64,000 nt of DNA from positions 1-64,000 of the forward strand of contig NZ_MACF01000034.1 in the NCBI RefSeq assembly GCF_001884045.1, given 5' to 3'. Shown here piece by piece: positions 47,052 through 56,409 of this stretch; within the stretch, counting starts at the first letter, position 1, and every line of letters begins with the position of its first letter. Source of the DNA: Bacillus mobilis (GTDB lineage: Bacteria; Bacillota; Bacilli; Bacillales; Bacillaceae_G). Both the position numbers and the translations under genes were made by a program. The notes under the pieces were generated by a model. The model ran no database searches, was not told the origin of the DNA, and worked only from the letters and a program-made list of their open reading frames with translations.

Positions 47052-48056
47052 CTATCCTAACAAAAATCCTCGATTCAAATCATCTCTTGGGTCTACAACG
47101 AACTGATGAAATCCTGTAATAAAGGCATGCCCCGTTACTTTTGGAACGACAGCTTCATATGTATCTACTGCGGTTACCGACAATACTTCTCCCTCGAATT
47201 TCCCGTCAGTAATGCATTCGTGGACGAAAATTTCTCCCTTTTGTAGGGTATCTCTTTCAAAAAGAGTTGCGATTCTTGCGGAAGTTCCTGTGCCGCAAGG
47301 AGAACGATCTACTTGCCCATCAGCGAAAATCGTTACATTTCGTAAAGTTGCGTCTTCCCCTTTCGGTTCATCTGAGAAAATAACGCCGTATATTCCTTTT
47401 AACCCTTCTTCAAGTGGATGCTTTACTTCCATGTTACTCTCAATGTAGTGCTTAATTTTACCGCCCCACGCTTGAATAGCAGCTAAGTCTTTGAAATCGA
47501 CTTTCAAACCAAATTCTTTACTATCTACTACTGCATAAAAAGCTCCGCCAAACGCGATATCTACTTGAAATTCATAGTCACCTATTTTAATAGGGACGTC
47601 TTTTTTGTATACAAATGAAGGAACATTTTCAAATGATACGGACTCTACTTCGCTCCCGTTATATTTCGCGTACGCAATGACTTCACCGGCAGGGCTGTCG
47701 ATAATAAACTTTTGTTTCTCACCTGTCACTTCAAACATACCCGTTTCAATTCCGACTGTAATAACAGCGATAATGCCATGACCACACATCGTGCTCCATC
47801 CTTCATTGTGCATAAATAATACACCAAAATCAGCGTGAGCACTCGCAGGCGGCGTAATGATACAACCGTACATGCCGTGATGTCCTCGCGGTTCATACAT
47901 AAGAACTTCGCGAAGATGGTCCAAATGTTCCATGCAGTATGTGCGTCTTTCTAACTGTGTTTCTCCTTTTATTTCTGGCACGCCGCCTGTAATAATTCGA
48001 AGTGGTTCCCCAGCTACGTGAGCATCAATTGTCGTGTACACTTTACTAACCTTCAT
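47052..48056 (-). CDS. Proline racemase-family enzyme (proline/4-hydroxyproline epimerase type)
   Basis: 334 residues from ATG 48056 with AGGGGAGAG upstream; the longer frame to 48176 is unsupported. Both catalytic positions are Cys: [11 protein letters not shown] and [11 protein letters not shown]. Two Cys indicate a racemase/epimerase, while the 3-hydroxyproline dehydratases have Ser or Thr at the first. With the downstream reductase it suggests catabolism of hydroxyproline or D-proline. Exact substrate cannot be read. Confidence 0.85.
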   Translation of the reverse strand: MKVSKVYTTIDAHVAGEPLRIITGGVPEIKGETQLERRTYCMEHLDHLREVLMYEPRGHHGMYGCIITPPASAHADFGVLFMHNEGWSTMCGHGIIAVITVGIETGMFEVTGEKQKFIIDSPAGEVIAYAKYNGSEVESVSFENVPSFVYKKDVPIKIGDYEFQVDIAFGGAFYAVVDSKEFGLKVDFKDLAAIQAWGGKIKHYIESNMEVKHPLEEGLKGIYGVIFSDEPKGEDATLRNVTIFADGQVDRSPCGTGTSARIATLFERDTLQKGEIFVHECITDGKFEGEVLSVTAVDTYEAVVPKVTGHAFITGFHQFVVDPRDDLNRGFLLG

Positions 48057-48289
48057 TCCTATCTCTCCCCTATATGTTGATACTCTTTTTATTGCAAATA
48101 TCATGCCAACGCATAGGGTATAAATTTGTATGCATTGTGTAAAAAAGCATACACTACTGTCTATTTTTTTATACACTGTCCGGAAACTATTTTATGGAAC
48201 ACCTTGATACAACTAGGCTTATTATTTTCAATGGAAAGTTACTCCCGCCCCCAACATATACTGTTCAAAAGCAAAAAGGAAGTGATCCA

Positions 48290-48436
48290 ATGTACTACGG
48301 AACAAAAGGCTGGTACGTAGCCGAACTAAAAAAATTAGGCGTGCGATATCACGAAGGGCGAAAACTAGAAAGTTACCGCGGACACGTCTTACGCAATTTA
48401 TTACTTGCACAACAAGAGAAGACGAAAGAAGAGTAA
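48290..48436 (+). CDS. YflJ-like DUF2639 small protein
   Basis: 48 residues: MYYGTKGWYVAELKKLGVR then HEGRKLESYRGHVLRNL, the whole length matching what I recall of the DUF2639 family (B. subtilis YflJ). Basic, cytosolic, function unknown. AAAAGGAAGTG precedes the ATG. It diverges from the epimerase gene and is followed by the second repeat array. Confidence 0.78.
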   Translation: MYYGTKGWYVAELKKLGVRYHEGRKLESYRGHVLRNLLLAQQEKTKEE

Positions 48437-48449
48437 TATACTAATGTAG

Positions 48450-48555
48450 CGATATCGTCGATTCTCGGAATATATCAACGATTTAGCACAATATATCGGC
48501 GATTTTTTAAATATATCGACGATTCGACATAGGATATCGACTTACCGACAAATTT
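48450..48555. repeat. Short AT-rich repeat array, copy B
   Basis: GATATCGTCGATT (48451), ATATATCAACGATT (48470), ATATATCGGCGATT (48491), ATATATCGACGATT (48511) and GGATATCGACTT (48533) occur with a 20-21-bp period. The end CGACTTACCGACAAATTT is shared with copy A. A C-rich tail leads into the terminator at 48605. Confidence 0.75.
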
Positions 48556-48604
48556 CGCCAATTCATCTATCTACACTACCAACCAATCACACACCAATAC
48601 CAAA

Positions 48605-48638
48605 CAAAAAAGGTCACCCAAACGGGTGACCTTCTTTT
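48605..48638 (-). terminator. Terminator of the methylase gene
   Basis: AAGGTCACCC-GTTT-GGGTGACC on the minus strand, followed by a T run. Confidence 0.88.
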
Positions 48639-48639
48639 C

Positions 48640-49638
48640 TTATTCACAAACAAGAATTTGTCTAGTAAATGATCCTTTTCTTGTAACACAGCGATCTGTA
48701 ATTTCAAATCCTGCTTCATGGATCATGTCGTCCATTGTTTCCATCGTGACAACGACTACCTTTTTAGCGATGCGGCGCGCACTTGAAAGAATGGAGAACT
48801 GGTCTTCTGGTGTTGCATGCGTAAATAAGTCGTACGGCATATCGATAATGGCAACGTCGTAGTTCTCCGTAATTTCCTCAATTGGACCTTTTGTTACTGT
48901 TCCTTCAAACCCGAAATGTGCGATGTTTTTTCTCGTTCCAAGCACAACAAGTGGATTTATATCTCTACCAACGATGTTAATCCCCATAGAAAGTGCTTCT
49001 ACTACTACTGTTCCAATACCGCAGCACGGGTCAATTGCTCGTACTCCATCTGGATTTGGTACAGCAATATTAGCAACTGATCTCGCAACACGTGTGCTAA
49101 GAGATGTCGAATAACTATGCGGTTTTTTTATGTGATGATACCAAACTGGCTCACTTTCTACATAGTGTCCGAAGTACCAGCGTCCTCCAAGAGGAACAAT
49201 CCCAAATACACGCTCTGGATTACGAACATCCGCTTCTCCTTCAATATGCATGCCAAGGTCGCGTTCAATGAGACGTCTTTCCCCATATTCAATTTTATTT
49301 TCTTTCCCAAGGTCATTAATTTTAACGAAGATAACTTTAAATGATGCCCCCGCCAAATCAATTTGTTCCACTTGTTTTAAAATGCTTTCTAAGTCGTCTC
49401 CCTCGTACATAACCTCAACGCGCTCTTTTATAAACGCACTTCTACTTGGGTCAATTTTGACATCACTTTTCAAAATATTAACGTGAGACTCCGTTCCAAA
49501 GAACGAGCGCATTTCCAAATAACATAAAGCACGCTCCTCCTCGCGAAATGCATACGTATATATACATGCAGGTGTTTTACTATGATTATTCAATCTATTA
49601 TCATCCTCTATATCGTTATAATTACAATACTTTTTCAT
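48640..49638 (-). CDS. THUMP-less Trm11-type RNA methylase
   Basis: 332 residues. The C-terminal half is a SAM-dependent methyltransferase: motif I-like VRAIDPCCGIGTVVVEAL, INIVGRDINPLV, and catalytic DMPYDLF in place of the usual D/N-PPY. This matches the UPF0020/Trm11 group that modify guanine N2 in RNA. The N-terminal part (about 25-150) is a divergent RNA-binding region. Cys-poor, cytosolic. Target RNA not readable. Confidence 0.8.
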   Translation of the reverse strand: MKKYCNYNDIEDDNRLNNHSKTPACIYTYAFREEERALCYLEMRSFFGTESHVNILKSDVKIDPSRSAFIKERVEVMYEGDDLESILKQVEQIDLAGASFKVIFVKINDLGKENKIEYGERRLIERDLGMHIEGEADVRNPERVFGIVPLGGRWYFGHYVESEPVWYHHIKKPHSYSTSLSTRVARSVANIAVPNPDGVRAIDPCCGIGTVVVEALSMGINIVGRDINPLVVLGTRKNIAHFGFEGTVTKGPIEEITENYDVAIIDMPYDLFTHATPEDQFSILSSARRIAKKVVVVTMETMDDMIHEAGFEITDRCVTRKGSFTRQILVCE

Positions 49639-49690
49639 ATAAAATTAAATGATATCACATGCCTGAAATAAAGAGAAACGTTAATAAATA

Positions 49691-49718
49691 AAAGAGACTG
49701 CCATTGGCAATCTCTTTT
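49691..49718 (-). terminator. Terminator of the SLH-amidase gene
   Basis: AAAGAGATTGCC and GGCAGTCTCTTT on the minus strand, one mismatch, followed by T residues. Confidence 0.8.
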
Positions 49719-49724
49719 GATGTA

Positions 49725-51314
49725 TTAACGGAAAGAAGATACGCTATTACCCTTCGCTTCGTAATAATCTAAAATACCTTGATAAATCGCTTCCGCTGCA
49801 GCTTGTCTCTGTTTTGGTGTAGCAATTTTATCTGCATCACTTTTATTATCTACAAATGCTAATTCTGTTAATACAGCTGGCATTGTATTTTCTCTAGTTA
49901 CGTATAAGTCCTGATGTCTTATACCACGATCTTTTGTTCCAAGTGCTGCTACAAGACGGTCTTGAATTTTTTGTGCTAATAACATACTGTCTTCTACATG
50001 CGGATTCGTTACTTTCGCTCTTGCTGACTGATAATATAATGTTTCTGTACCTTGTCCATTTTTCTTTTCAGAACCATTGGCATGGATACTTACAAAAATA
50101 TCTCCATTATGTTCCTGTGCAAACTCTACTCGTTTTTTCAATGAATCTGTTGAGTCTACTCCTGGACGTGTATTATCTGTACGAGTGAACATAACAGTAA
50201 ATGGTGCCTTTTGCTCAAATATTTTCTTTAATCGTAATGATACATCTAATACAGTTTGACTTTCTTTCTCATAATAACCAGGATTACCCGAGTCAATTCC
50301 GCCGTGACCTGGATCAATAATAATCGCTTTACCTTCTAAGAAGTTCTCTTGCTTTACTGGGTTTAATTGATTTTTATCAACCCACTGGAAACCAGCGCCT
50401 ACGCGGATACGAATCCAGCTGCCACTCTCTTCCATAATCGTTACTGTTTGTGCATTATATGTTCCTAGCACTTTAGAACTATGTGAAGCTGTTTCATATG
50501 CAGTAAACTCTTGGTTAATCGTTTCTGTTTTTTCTGTTAGAGGTGTCCACTTCTCACCTTTACTTGTTACAATTTTCAACCAGCCGTCTGCTCTTTGCTC
50601 TTTCACTTCAACCATTTGTGGCTTATGCTGAACGTCAGTAATACCAGATGATAATGATGGTTGATGATATGTAATAAAGTTTCTGTTCATATACATTCTT
50701 TTTGATGTATTTGTTTTATCTTTATCAGCCTTTGCAATGAACTGAGCTGTTTCTGCACGCGTTACAGTTCCTTCAGGATTCCAGCCATTTCCAGTACCAT
50801 TAGAAATCTCTAAAGCTACTAAAATATTAGCTTGTTTCTTACCCCAATGAGGTTCCAAATCTTTAAACTGTGTTGGAAGTTCTCCAATAATCTTCTTATC
50901 TAATGAGTACGCTTGTACTAACATAGATGCCATAGATGCACGGTTCATTTTGCCGAATGGATTGAAATTACCAGTACCATCTCCATTAATTGCACCTGCT
51001 TTTTCCACTGCTGCAATGTACGGTGCTGCCCAATGGCTTTGTGCATCTTTAAAAGATGGTTTTGCTTTTGGATCAATTGGTAAACCAAGAACGACTGCTA
51101 TGATTTTTGCAGCTGATCCTCTATCTACTGCTTCAGATGGAGAAAACGTTCCATCTGGCTTTCCATCAAGCGCTTTTTTTCCTACTAAATAATCAACTGA
51201 TTCTTGCGCCCATGTAGGAACATCCGAAAACTTCTTCGATGCTGCGAAACTACTTACTGGAGATGATAATAAACTTGCGGCTAAAATACCTGCCGCGACT
51301 GCACGATACTTCAT
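49725..51314 (-). CDS. SLH-anchored N-acetylmuramoyl-L-alanine amidase
   Basis: 529 residues from ATG 51314. The signal peptide ends near SSFAASKK. Three SLH domains (about 25-205) each carry the FSPSEAVDRGSAAKII-type motif (FNPFGKMNRASMASM, WNPEGTVTRAETAQF). An SH3-like domain follows (about 225-325), then Amidase_3 (about 335-525) with zinc ligands in IDPGHGGIDSGN, VSIHANGS and the late Glu in TELAFVDN. It cuts the peptide stem from muramic acid and is held on the pyruvylated wall polysaccharide. Its location in the S-layer region fits a role in separating daughter cells. Confidence 0.93.
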   Translation of the reverse strand: MKYRAVAAGILAASLLSSPVSSFAASKKFSDVPTWAQESVDYLVGKKALDGKPDGTFSPSEAVDRGSAAKIIAVVLGLPIDPKAKPSFKDAQSHWAAPYIAAVEKAGAINGDGTGNFNPFGKMNRASMASMLVQAYSLDKKIIGELPTQFKDLEPHWGKKQANILVALEISNGTGNGWNPEGTVTRAETAQFIAKADKDKTNTSKRMYMNRNFITYHQPSLSSGITDVQHKPQMVEVKEQRADGWLKIVTSKGEKWTPLTEKTETINQEFTAYETASHSSKVLGTYNAQTVTIMEESGSWIRIRVGAGFQWVDKNQLNPVKQENFLEGKAIIIDPGHGGIDSGNPGYYEKESQTVLDVSLRLKKIFEQKAPFTVMFTRTDNTRPGVDSTDSLKKRVEFAQEHNGDIFVSIHANGSEKKNGQGTETLYYQSARAKVTNPHVEDSMLLAQKIQDRLVAALGTKDRGIRHQDLYVTRENTMPAVLTELAFVDNKSDADKIATPKQRQAAAEAIYQGILDYYEAKGNSVSSFR

Positions 51315-51520
51315 AAAAAATAATACTCCTCTCGACAATCATCTTTTTAATAACGCGTAATCTTAATATATAAATTCCGATAAATCCGAACAAAAAAAAT
51401 TAGTGCGCCCCTATTATTTTATAATACTCGAATTATGTAGTAAACCTACTTTCTTAATATTGTAAAATAAATTACAATTAATTTACTTTTTGTTAAATAA
51501 AGTCGATTTCTCTGCAAACA

Positions 51521-51551
51521 AAAAATAGGCTACAAGAGGCAGCCTATTTCT
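51521..51551 (-). terminator. Terminator of the M42 peptidase gene
   Basis: AAATAGGCT and AGCCTATTT arms just after the stop codon, with T/A runs on either side. Confidence 0.8.
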
Positions 51552-51555
51552 TTTC

Positions 51556-52611
51556 TTATTCCGCAATCATCTCTGATAATACATATGAATAAACAAGCGC
51601 TTCTGTATGTGCAATCGAGCTTTCATGTGTACGCTCAAATGCATGAGAAGAGTCAATACCCGCTCCAATTAATGCATGTTTCACATCAAATCCAGCGTGA
51701 ATCGCAGCTGATGCATCCGATCCATAGTACGGATAAATATCTACTTTATATTCAATATTGTTCGTTTTCGCAAGCTCTACTAAATGTTTACGCAGCGCAT
51801 AATGATACGGACCACTAGAATCTTTTGCACAAATAGATACTGTATATTCGTCAGATGCTTGTCCATCACCTAACGCTCCCATATCAACCGCTAAATACTC
51901 AACCGTTTCTTCTGGAATGTTAGAGTTACCACCGTATCCAATCTCTTCATTATTAGAAATTAAGAAATGAGTTGTATATGGTAATGTTACGTTTTCATCT
52001 TGTAATCTCTTAATTAATTTTAATAGAATCGCAACACTTACTTTGTCATCTAAATGACGTGATTTTATGTATCCACTCTCTGTAATTTGAACGCGCGGAT
52101 CGAATGAAACAAAGTCTCCTACTTCAATTCCTAATTCGCGTACTTCATCAGCTGAAAAGACACGCTCATCAATACGAACCTCAATATTTTTCTCGTCACG
52201 TTTTGCTTCACCTGCATCTTTATATACATGTACAGATGTTTGATGCATTAAAATCGTTCCTGTATACGTCTTACCACTTGATGTTTCAATTTCGCAATAT
52301 TCCCCTTCTACAGAGTTCCAACGAAATCCACCAATCATAGAAAGACTTAGACGACCGTCAGGCTTAATTTCTTTCACCATCGCACCTAACGTATCAACGT
52401 GTGCCGTTAATAAACGATGCTGTGCATCATTTTTTCCTTTTACCGTTAAAATAAGAGCGCCTTTATTGTTACGCTTCGTTTCTACGTTCCACTCACTTAC
52501 ATAGTTTTCAATAAAACGAATGATTTTCTCTGTATTTCCAGATGGACTCGGAATAGAGACAAGCTCCTTAATAAGTTCCATCGTTTCTTTCGCATGATGT
52601 ACCATTGTCAT
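51556..52611 (-). CDS. M42-family aminopeptidase
   Basis: 351 residues. Metal and catalytic residues of the M42/TET family are visible: LLTAHVDTLGAMV (His and Asp), SRHLDDKVSVAIL (bridging Asp), ISNNEEIGYGG (Glu-Glu) and AVDMGALGDG (Asp), then a late His in DSSHAFERTH. It removes N-terminal residues from cytosolic peptides. GAGGAGGG stands before the ATG. Single gene. Confidence 0.9.
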   Translation of the reverse strand: MTMVHHAKETMELIKELVSIPSPSGNTEKIIRFIENYVSEWNVETKRNNKGALILTVKGKNDAQHRLLTAHVDTLGAMVKEIKPDGRLSLSMIGGFRWNSVEGEYCEIETSSGKTYTGTILMHQTSVHVYKDAGEAKRDEKNIEVRIDERVFSADEVRELGIEVGDFVSFDPRVQITESGYIKSRHLDDKVSVAILLKLIKRLQDENVTLPYTTHFLISNNEEIGYGGNSNIPEETVEYLAVDMGALGDGQASDEYTVSICAKDSSGPYHYALRKHLVELAKTNNIEYKVDIYPYYGSDASAAIHAGFDVKHALIGAGIDSSHAFERTHESSIAHTEALVYSYVLSEMIAE

Positions 52612-52731
52612 TCCCTCCTCATTTTCTCTATTATTTAGTATACCGAATTTACTATAAATCCTCTACTCATATAGCTTAATTTTCTAAATTGCGGTAAAAT
52701 TCTTTTTAGTATACAAAAGGAGGTATAAAAT

Positions 52732-52911
52732 ATGAATATATCAAAAAAATATATATACATTGCACTCATTTGGTTTTTAACATCATTATTTTGTTTACAA
52801 GTTTCTTATGCAGTTCACACTACTACTTCTATTACAATTGGCTGGGTATTAACAGCTATCTTCTTCATTATTAGTTTAATTGCAACAAAAAAGCATAGCG
52901 TTACTCACTAA
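52732..52911 (+). CDS. 59-residue two-helix membrane protein
   Basis: MNISKKYIYIALIWFLTS starts a first hydrophobic helix; a second (IGWVLTAIFFIISLIA) precedes a basic tail. AAAAGGAGG is ideally spaced before the ATG. A terminator stem, AGCATAGCGTT / AACGCTATGCT (52891-52919), covers the stop codon. Family not recognised. Confidence 0.75.
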   Translation: MNISKKYIYIALIWFLTSLFCLQVSYAVHTTTSITIGWVLTAIFFIISLIATKKHSVTH

Positions 52912-52922
52912 CGCTATGCTTT
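52889..52922. terminator. Terminator overlapping a stop codon, shared by convergent genes
   Basis: AAAGCATAGCGTTA and TAACGCTATGCTTT are perfect arms around a 6-bp loop, between convergent genes ending at 52911 and 52933. Confidence 0.85.
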
Positions 52923-52932
52923 CCCTACGAAA

Positions 52933-53262
52933 CTATTCTTCTGAAACATCTAATAAATAAATACCTCTTTCAAACCCACCGCGCTCTATTTCTTTTTGCT
53001 TTCGTAGACGTTCTACATCTTCAATTGTTGCACCTTCTGCACGCGCTAATGAGATGATCACTTCCAGTGCATCTGCAAGAGAATCAAGCGCATGTTCACG
53101 CTCTTTCATGGAAGCAAATTCACGAATTTCTTCCGTTCCAATTTTCGCTAAAGCTTGTATGTATGCGTGTCCTGTTAATTTTTGTGCTGTATATGTTTTT
53201 CCAGACATCAAAATCTTCTCTGGAACACGATCTCTTACTAACTTGTTATATGCTGACATCAT
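52933..53262 (-). CDS. MazG-like NTP pyrophosphohydrolase (COG4997 type), second copy
   Basis: 109 residues, same family as 23466-23792: NKLVRDRVPEKIL start, KIGTEEIREFASM and DSLADALEVIISLA for metal binding, and IERGGFERGIYLLDV at the end. The Glu pair is less rich than in the other copy. Probably a house-cleaning enzyme. AGGAGG precedes tandem ATGs (53262, 53259). The small gene at 53277 ends 14 bp upstream of this start, so they are cotranscribed. Confidence 0.8.
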   Translation of the reverse strand: MMSAYNKLVRDRVPEKILMSGKTYTAQKLTGHAYIQALAKIGTEEIREFASMKEREHALDSLADALEVIISLARAEGATIEDVERLRKQKEIERGGFERGIYLLDVSEE

Positions 53263-53276
53263 TCATCCTCCTATGT

Positions 53277-53597
53277 TTAATAACATCCGAGCTCTGCTGT
53301 ATAGAAAAACCATTTCTTCGTCACGCACGCACTAAGCATATCAATTCCTGATCCATGTGCTCTTACGTGTGGAAAGAAATAGTGCTCTGATCCTTCTTCT
53401 TCCTTACCATATAGAGTTTGGTACTCAGCTGGAATCGCTTCTTTTTTCACATCTTTTTCTTTCGTCACCTCGCCAGAAAACGCAACGCTTGGATGTCCTT
53501 CAAAAAACAATGCAGTTCGTACCGCCATAGATGGTGTACTATGTAACGCATAATATGCTATTACAATTATGCCGATAACACCGATAATTTTCTTCAT
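53277..53597 (-). CDS. Small exported or membrane-anchored protein
   Basis: 106 residues. The N-terminal hydrophobic stretch (IIGVIGIIVIAYYALHS) could be a signal or anchor; the rest is soluble, with a Cys near each end of the last 25 residues (LSACVTKKW and LGCY) that could pair outside the cell. First gene of a pair with the COG4997 enzyme. Family not recognised. Confidence 0.65.
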   Translation of the reverse strand: MKKIIGVIGIIVIAYYALHSTPSMAVRTALFFEGHPSVAFSGEVTKEKDVKKEAIPAEYQTLYGKEEEGSEHYFFPHVRAHGSGIDMLSACVTKKWFFYTAELGCY

Positions 53598-53610
53598 ATA
53601 TTACTCCTTA

Positions 53611-53653
53611 AAAAAAGTGCTAACACAATTATACTAAAATGTGTTAGCACTTT
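53611..53653 (-). terminator. Terminator of the enoyl-CoA hydratase gene
   Basis: AAAGTGCTAACACA and TGTGTTAGCACTTT are perfect 14-bp arms. On the minus strand a T7 run follows. Confidence 0.85.
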
Positions 53654-53709
53654 CTCCCCTTTATCTTAAATTAACCGGCAGTAAAACTACCATTCATTCA
53701 AATTTCACT

Positions 53710-54498
53710 TTATTCCCCTTTAAATGCTGGCAAACGTTTTTCTAAAAATGCAGCAATGCCTTCTTTATGATCCGCTGTTTGTCTCATCGCATATTGGCCA
53801 CGTTTTTCAAGCTGCAATGTTTGTTCTAAATTAGAGCGATTTACTTCACATAAAATTTGCTTCGTTTGAACCATCGCTTTGATCGGCTTTTGTGACCATT
53901 CACTAATTTTTTGCTTCACAGCCGTTTGGAAATCCTCACCGATTACTTCATCAATTAAGCCGATATCAAGCGCCTCTGTTGCTGATAATTTCTTTCCTTC
54001 CCAAATAATTTGCTTCGTCATATTTTCACCGACGCGCTTTTGAAGGAAGAAATGGCCGCCACCATCTGGAATTAAAGCGATTCCAATAAAGTTCATCGCA
54101 ATAATGGATGATATATCCGCCATCACATAGTCAGCTGTTAATGCAATACTTAATCCAAGACCAGCAGTCGGTCCATGAATCGCACTAATCACAAGCTTAG
54201 GCATCGTATATAAAGTTACAACAACTTCAGAAATAGTATTCATAATACCATCAAACTTGCTTTCATCATTACTTGAAAGCATCGATTTAATATCTCCACC
54301 CGCAGAAAAACCACGGCCGTTCCCGCATAGAACTACAATATGCGCAGAACTCTCCGCTACTTCTTTCAGTTTTTGTAATAGCTCTTTTAATGTTGGCTCA
54401 TCTAATGCATTTAACACCTCTGGGCGATTGACCATAACCGTTGCAACGTGCCCTTCATATTTCACAACAACAGATTCTGTTTTACTTGTTACTTCCAT
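53710..54498 (-). CDS. Enoyl-CoA hydratase/isomerase family protein
   Basis: 262 residues, crotonase fold. The oxyanion-hole segments VVLCGNGRGFSAGGDIKSM and AIHGPTAGLGLSIALTADYVMAD are clear, and MNFIGIALIPDGGGHFFLQKRVG is typical. The Glu normally in GLxPE is replaced by Ala/Asp-rich LIPDGG, so whether it hydrates or isomerises is open. Single gene, not in a complete fatty-acid oxidation operon. Confidence 0.88.
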   Translation of the reverse strand: MEVTSKTESVVVKYEGHVATVMVNRPEVLNALDEPTLKELLQKLKEVAESSAHIVVLCGNGRGFSAGGDIKSMLSSNDESKFDGIMNTISEVVVTLYTMPKLVISAIHGPTAGLGLSIALTADYVMADISSIIAMNFIGIALIPDGGGHFFLQKRVGENMTKQIIWEGKKLSATEALDIGLIDEVIGEDFQTAVKQKISEWSQKPIKAMVQTKQILCEVNRSNLEQTLQLEKRGQYAMRQTADHKEGIAAFLEKRLPAFKGE

Positions 54499-54807
54499 TA
54501 TATACCCCTCTTTTCTGCATAAAGATTATACTTATATAATTATAGAAAGAGGTTGAAAAACCCTTCTTTTTTTCTTAATTTTCTGTCTAATAATATCAGA
54601 ATCTGTATAGAACCCTGCATAAAACATACAATTTCGTTAAAAAATATAGCAATTAAAGTCGGTTTATCGCCTCTCCTCATCTATTTACCATTACAATGAA
54701 ATGGTGTATTCTTAAGTCTGATATAAAAAAACAAATATAGAAATTCATTCCCCTTCCTATTATATAGAGGGGTGCTGAAATAACGGAATGAAGAAATGGA
54801 GGAATAT

Positions 54808-56187
54808 ATGGTTACTAAGTTTAAACAAACGGATAACTACTTCCCGCATTTCCTACTGCTATTCATTGTGTTTCAACCAATTTTAGATTTATTAACGTCT
54901 TTTTCAATCTATGTATTACACATGAGCGCAACAGTCGGAATCGTAGTCCGTTTCGCCTTTATGCTTCTTGCATTAGGTTATCTACTTCTTCATCATAAAC
55001 AACACGGTGCAAAAAAGTATATTCTCTACTTATGTCTCTTTGGCATCGTACTCGCAATCGGCCTTGTGAATAATGTAATGGTTAAATCTCCAATTTCATT
55101 TGGAGAAGAAGTGAAATTTATTTTGAAAAGTGTATATCCGATTGTACTACTGTTTGGATATATTATCGCACTAAAAGAATTAAAAAATAACGAATATGTA
55201 TTTCATAAAATCATTACGTATTTCTTATATGCAACGTTAATTTTGAGTATTTCACTCATTGCGGCAATGGTAACAGGCACAGATTTCCAAAGCTACCCGC
55301 ACTCAAAGATCGGTTCAAGAGGCTGGTTCTTTGCGGGGAATGATTTAAGTGCTATTTTTGCAATCATGTTCCCAATCGTTGTCTTATACTCAGTTCATAA
55401 AACAACATCTTTCTCGAAATTCTATTACTGGATTCCAACCGTACTCGCGATGTATGCAAGCCTTATGGTCGGAACGAAAGTAGGATATGGTGCAATTATT
55501 GTTACGCTCGGCGTTGCACTACTATTCTCATTCATTCAATATATGATACATCGAAAAAAAGAAGGAAAAGGATTCATATATCTTGTAAACACAATTGTTG
55601 CTGCTGTCGTATTAGGAGGGTTACTCGTACTTACACCGCAAACTCCTATCGCAAAAAACATGACCATCCACTTACAAATATATGAATACAAAAAATCAGT
55701 ACAAGAAGAAAAAGACCGAAAAGAAGGTAAAGAAGTTCAAGAAGAAGAACATAAGCAAGGCGAACTAACAGACTCTGAAATGAAGAGTTTAATTTATAGT
55801 GATCGTGACAAGTTTTTAAACGTATACAAACAATACTATAAAGAAGCACCACTATCTCAAAAACTATTTGGAATGGGCTACGCTGGTAACTATACAACGA
55901 AAATGAAGTTAGTCGAAATGGATTTCCACGACCTATTCTTCGCATTCGGAATTGTCGGCTTCCTTATGTACTTACTGCCGCTTCTTTATTTCGGTATAAA
56001 AATATTCATCCGCTTGATCACAAACTTCAAGAAACTATTTAGCGTAAAACATATGCTACTAGCTAGCACACTCGTCTTATCGCTCGGTATCGGCTTTATG
56101 TCTGGACACGTATTAACAGCACCAGCCGTTAGCATTTTCTTTGTTGTGATACTCGCTTACTTAATTGTTGATTTAGAAATAGAATAA
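54808..56187 (+). CDS. O-antigen ligase/polymerase-like membrane protein
   Basis: 459 residues from ATG 54808, which has GGAGG 5 bp ahead; ATG 54796 contains that site. About ten to eleven membrane spans with a large loop (about 290-360) rich in Lys and Glu, the WaaL/Wzy layout. The central PHSKIGSRGWFFAGNDLSAIFAI resembles ligase family loops. The location next to patA/patB and the S-layer genes suggests it polymerises or ligates a wall polysaccharide. A terminator follows. Confidence 0.75.
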   Translation: MVTKFKQTDNYFPHFLLLFIVFQPILDLLTSFSIYVLHMSATVGIVVRFAFMLLALGYLLLHHKQHGAKKYILYLCLFGIVLAIGLVNNVMVKSPISFGEEVKFILKSVYPIVLLFGYIIALKELKNNEYVFHKIITYFLYATLILSISLIAAMVTGTDFQSYPHSKIGSRGWFFAGNDLSAIFAIMFPIVVLYSVHKTTSFSKFYYWIPTVLAMYASLMVGTKVGYGAIIVTLGVALLFSFIQYMIHRKKEGKGFIYLVNTIVAAVVLGGLLVLTPQTPIAKNMTIHLQIYEYKKSVQEEKDRKEGKEVQEEEHKQGELTDSEMKSLIYSDRDKFLNVYKQYYKEAPLSQKLFGMGYAGNYTTKMKLVEMDFHDLFFAFGIVGFLMYLLPLLYFGIKIFIRLITNFKKLFSVKHMLLASTLVLSLGIGFMSGHVLTAPAVSIFFVVILAYLIVDLEIE

Positions 56188-56222
56188 AAGAAGCAGCATC
56201 CAAATGGATGCTGCTTCTTTTC
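56187..56222 (+). terminator. Terminator
   Basis: AAAAGAAGCAGCATCC and GGATGCTGCTTCTTTT, a perfect 16-bp stem. Confidence 0.92.
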
Positions 56223-56409
56223 TATTCCAATCCTTTACCGCCTCTAGCATTCAAAGTGCTAATTCTTTCTACTACAGTAATGGAATAATTATTTTAATCG
56301 AATTATTAACATGCTAAAATATTAAAGGCACTATTATATAAAAGAATATATAATAGATATGTCGGTTTTTTTGCACGAAATGTATTTTGAAAAAAGTGAG
56401 GAGAGTCCT

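Noticed and set aside
48450-48555. CRISPR array
   Set aside because: Units are 14 bp with only 6-7 bp between them, are degenerate, and no cas gene is present.
53611-53653. CIRCE-like heat-shock operator (GTGCTAACAC inverted repeat)
   Set aside because: CIRCE reads TTAGCACTC-N9-GAGTGCTAA. Here the arms are in the opposite order and a T run follows, so it is a terminator.
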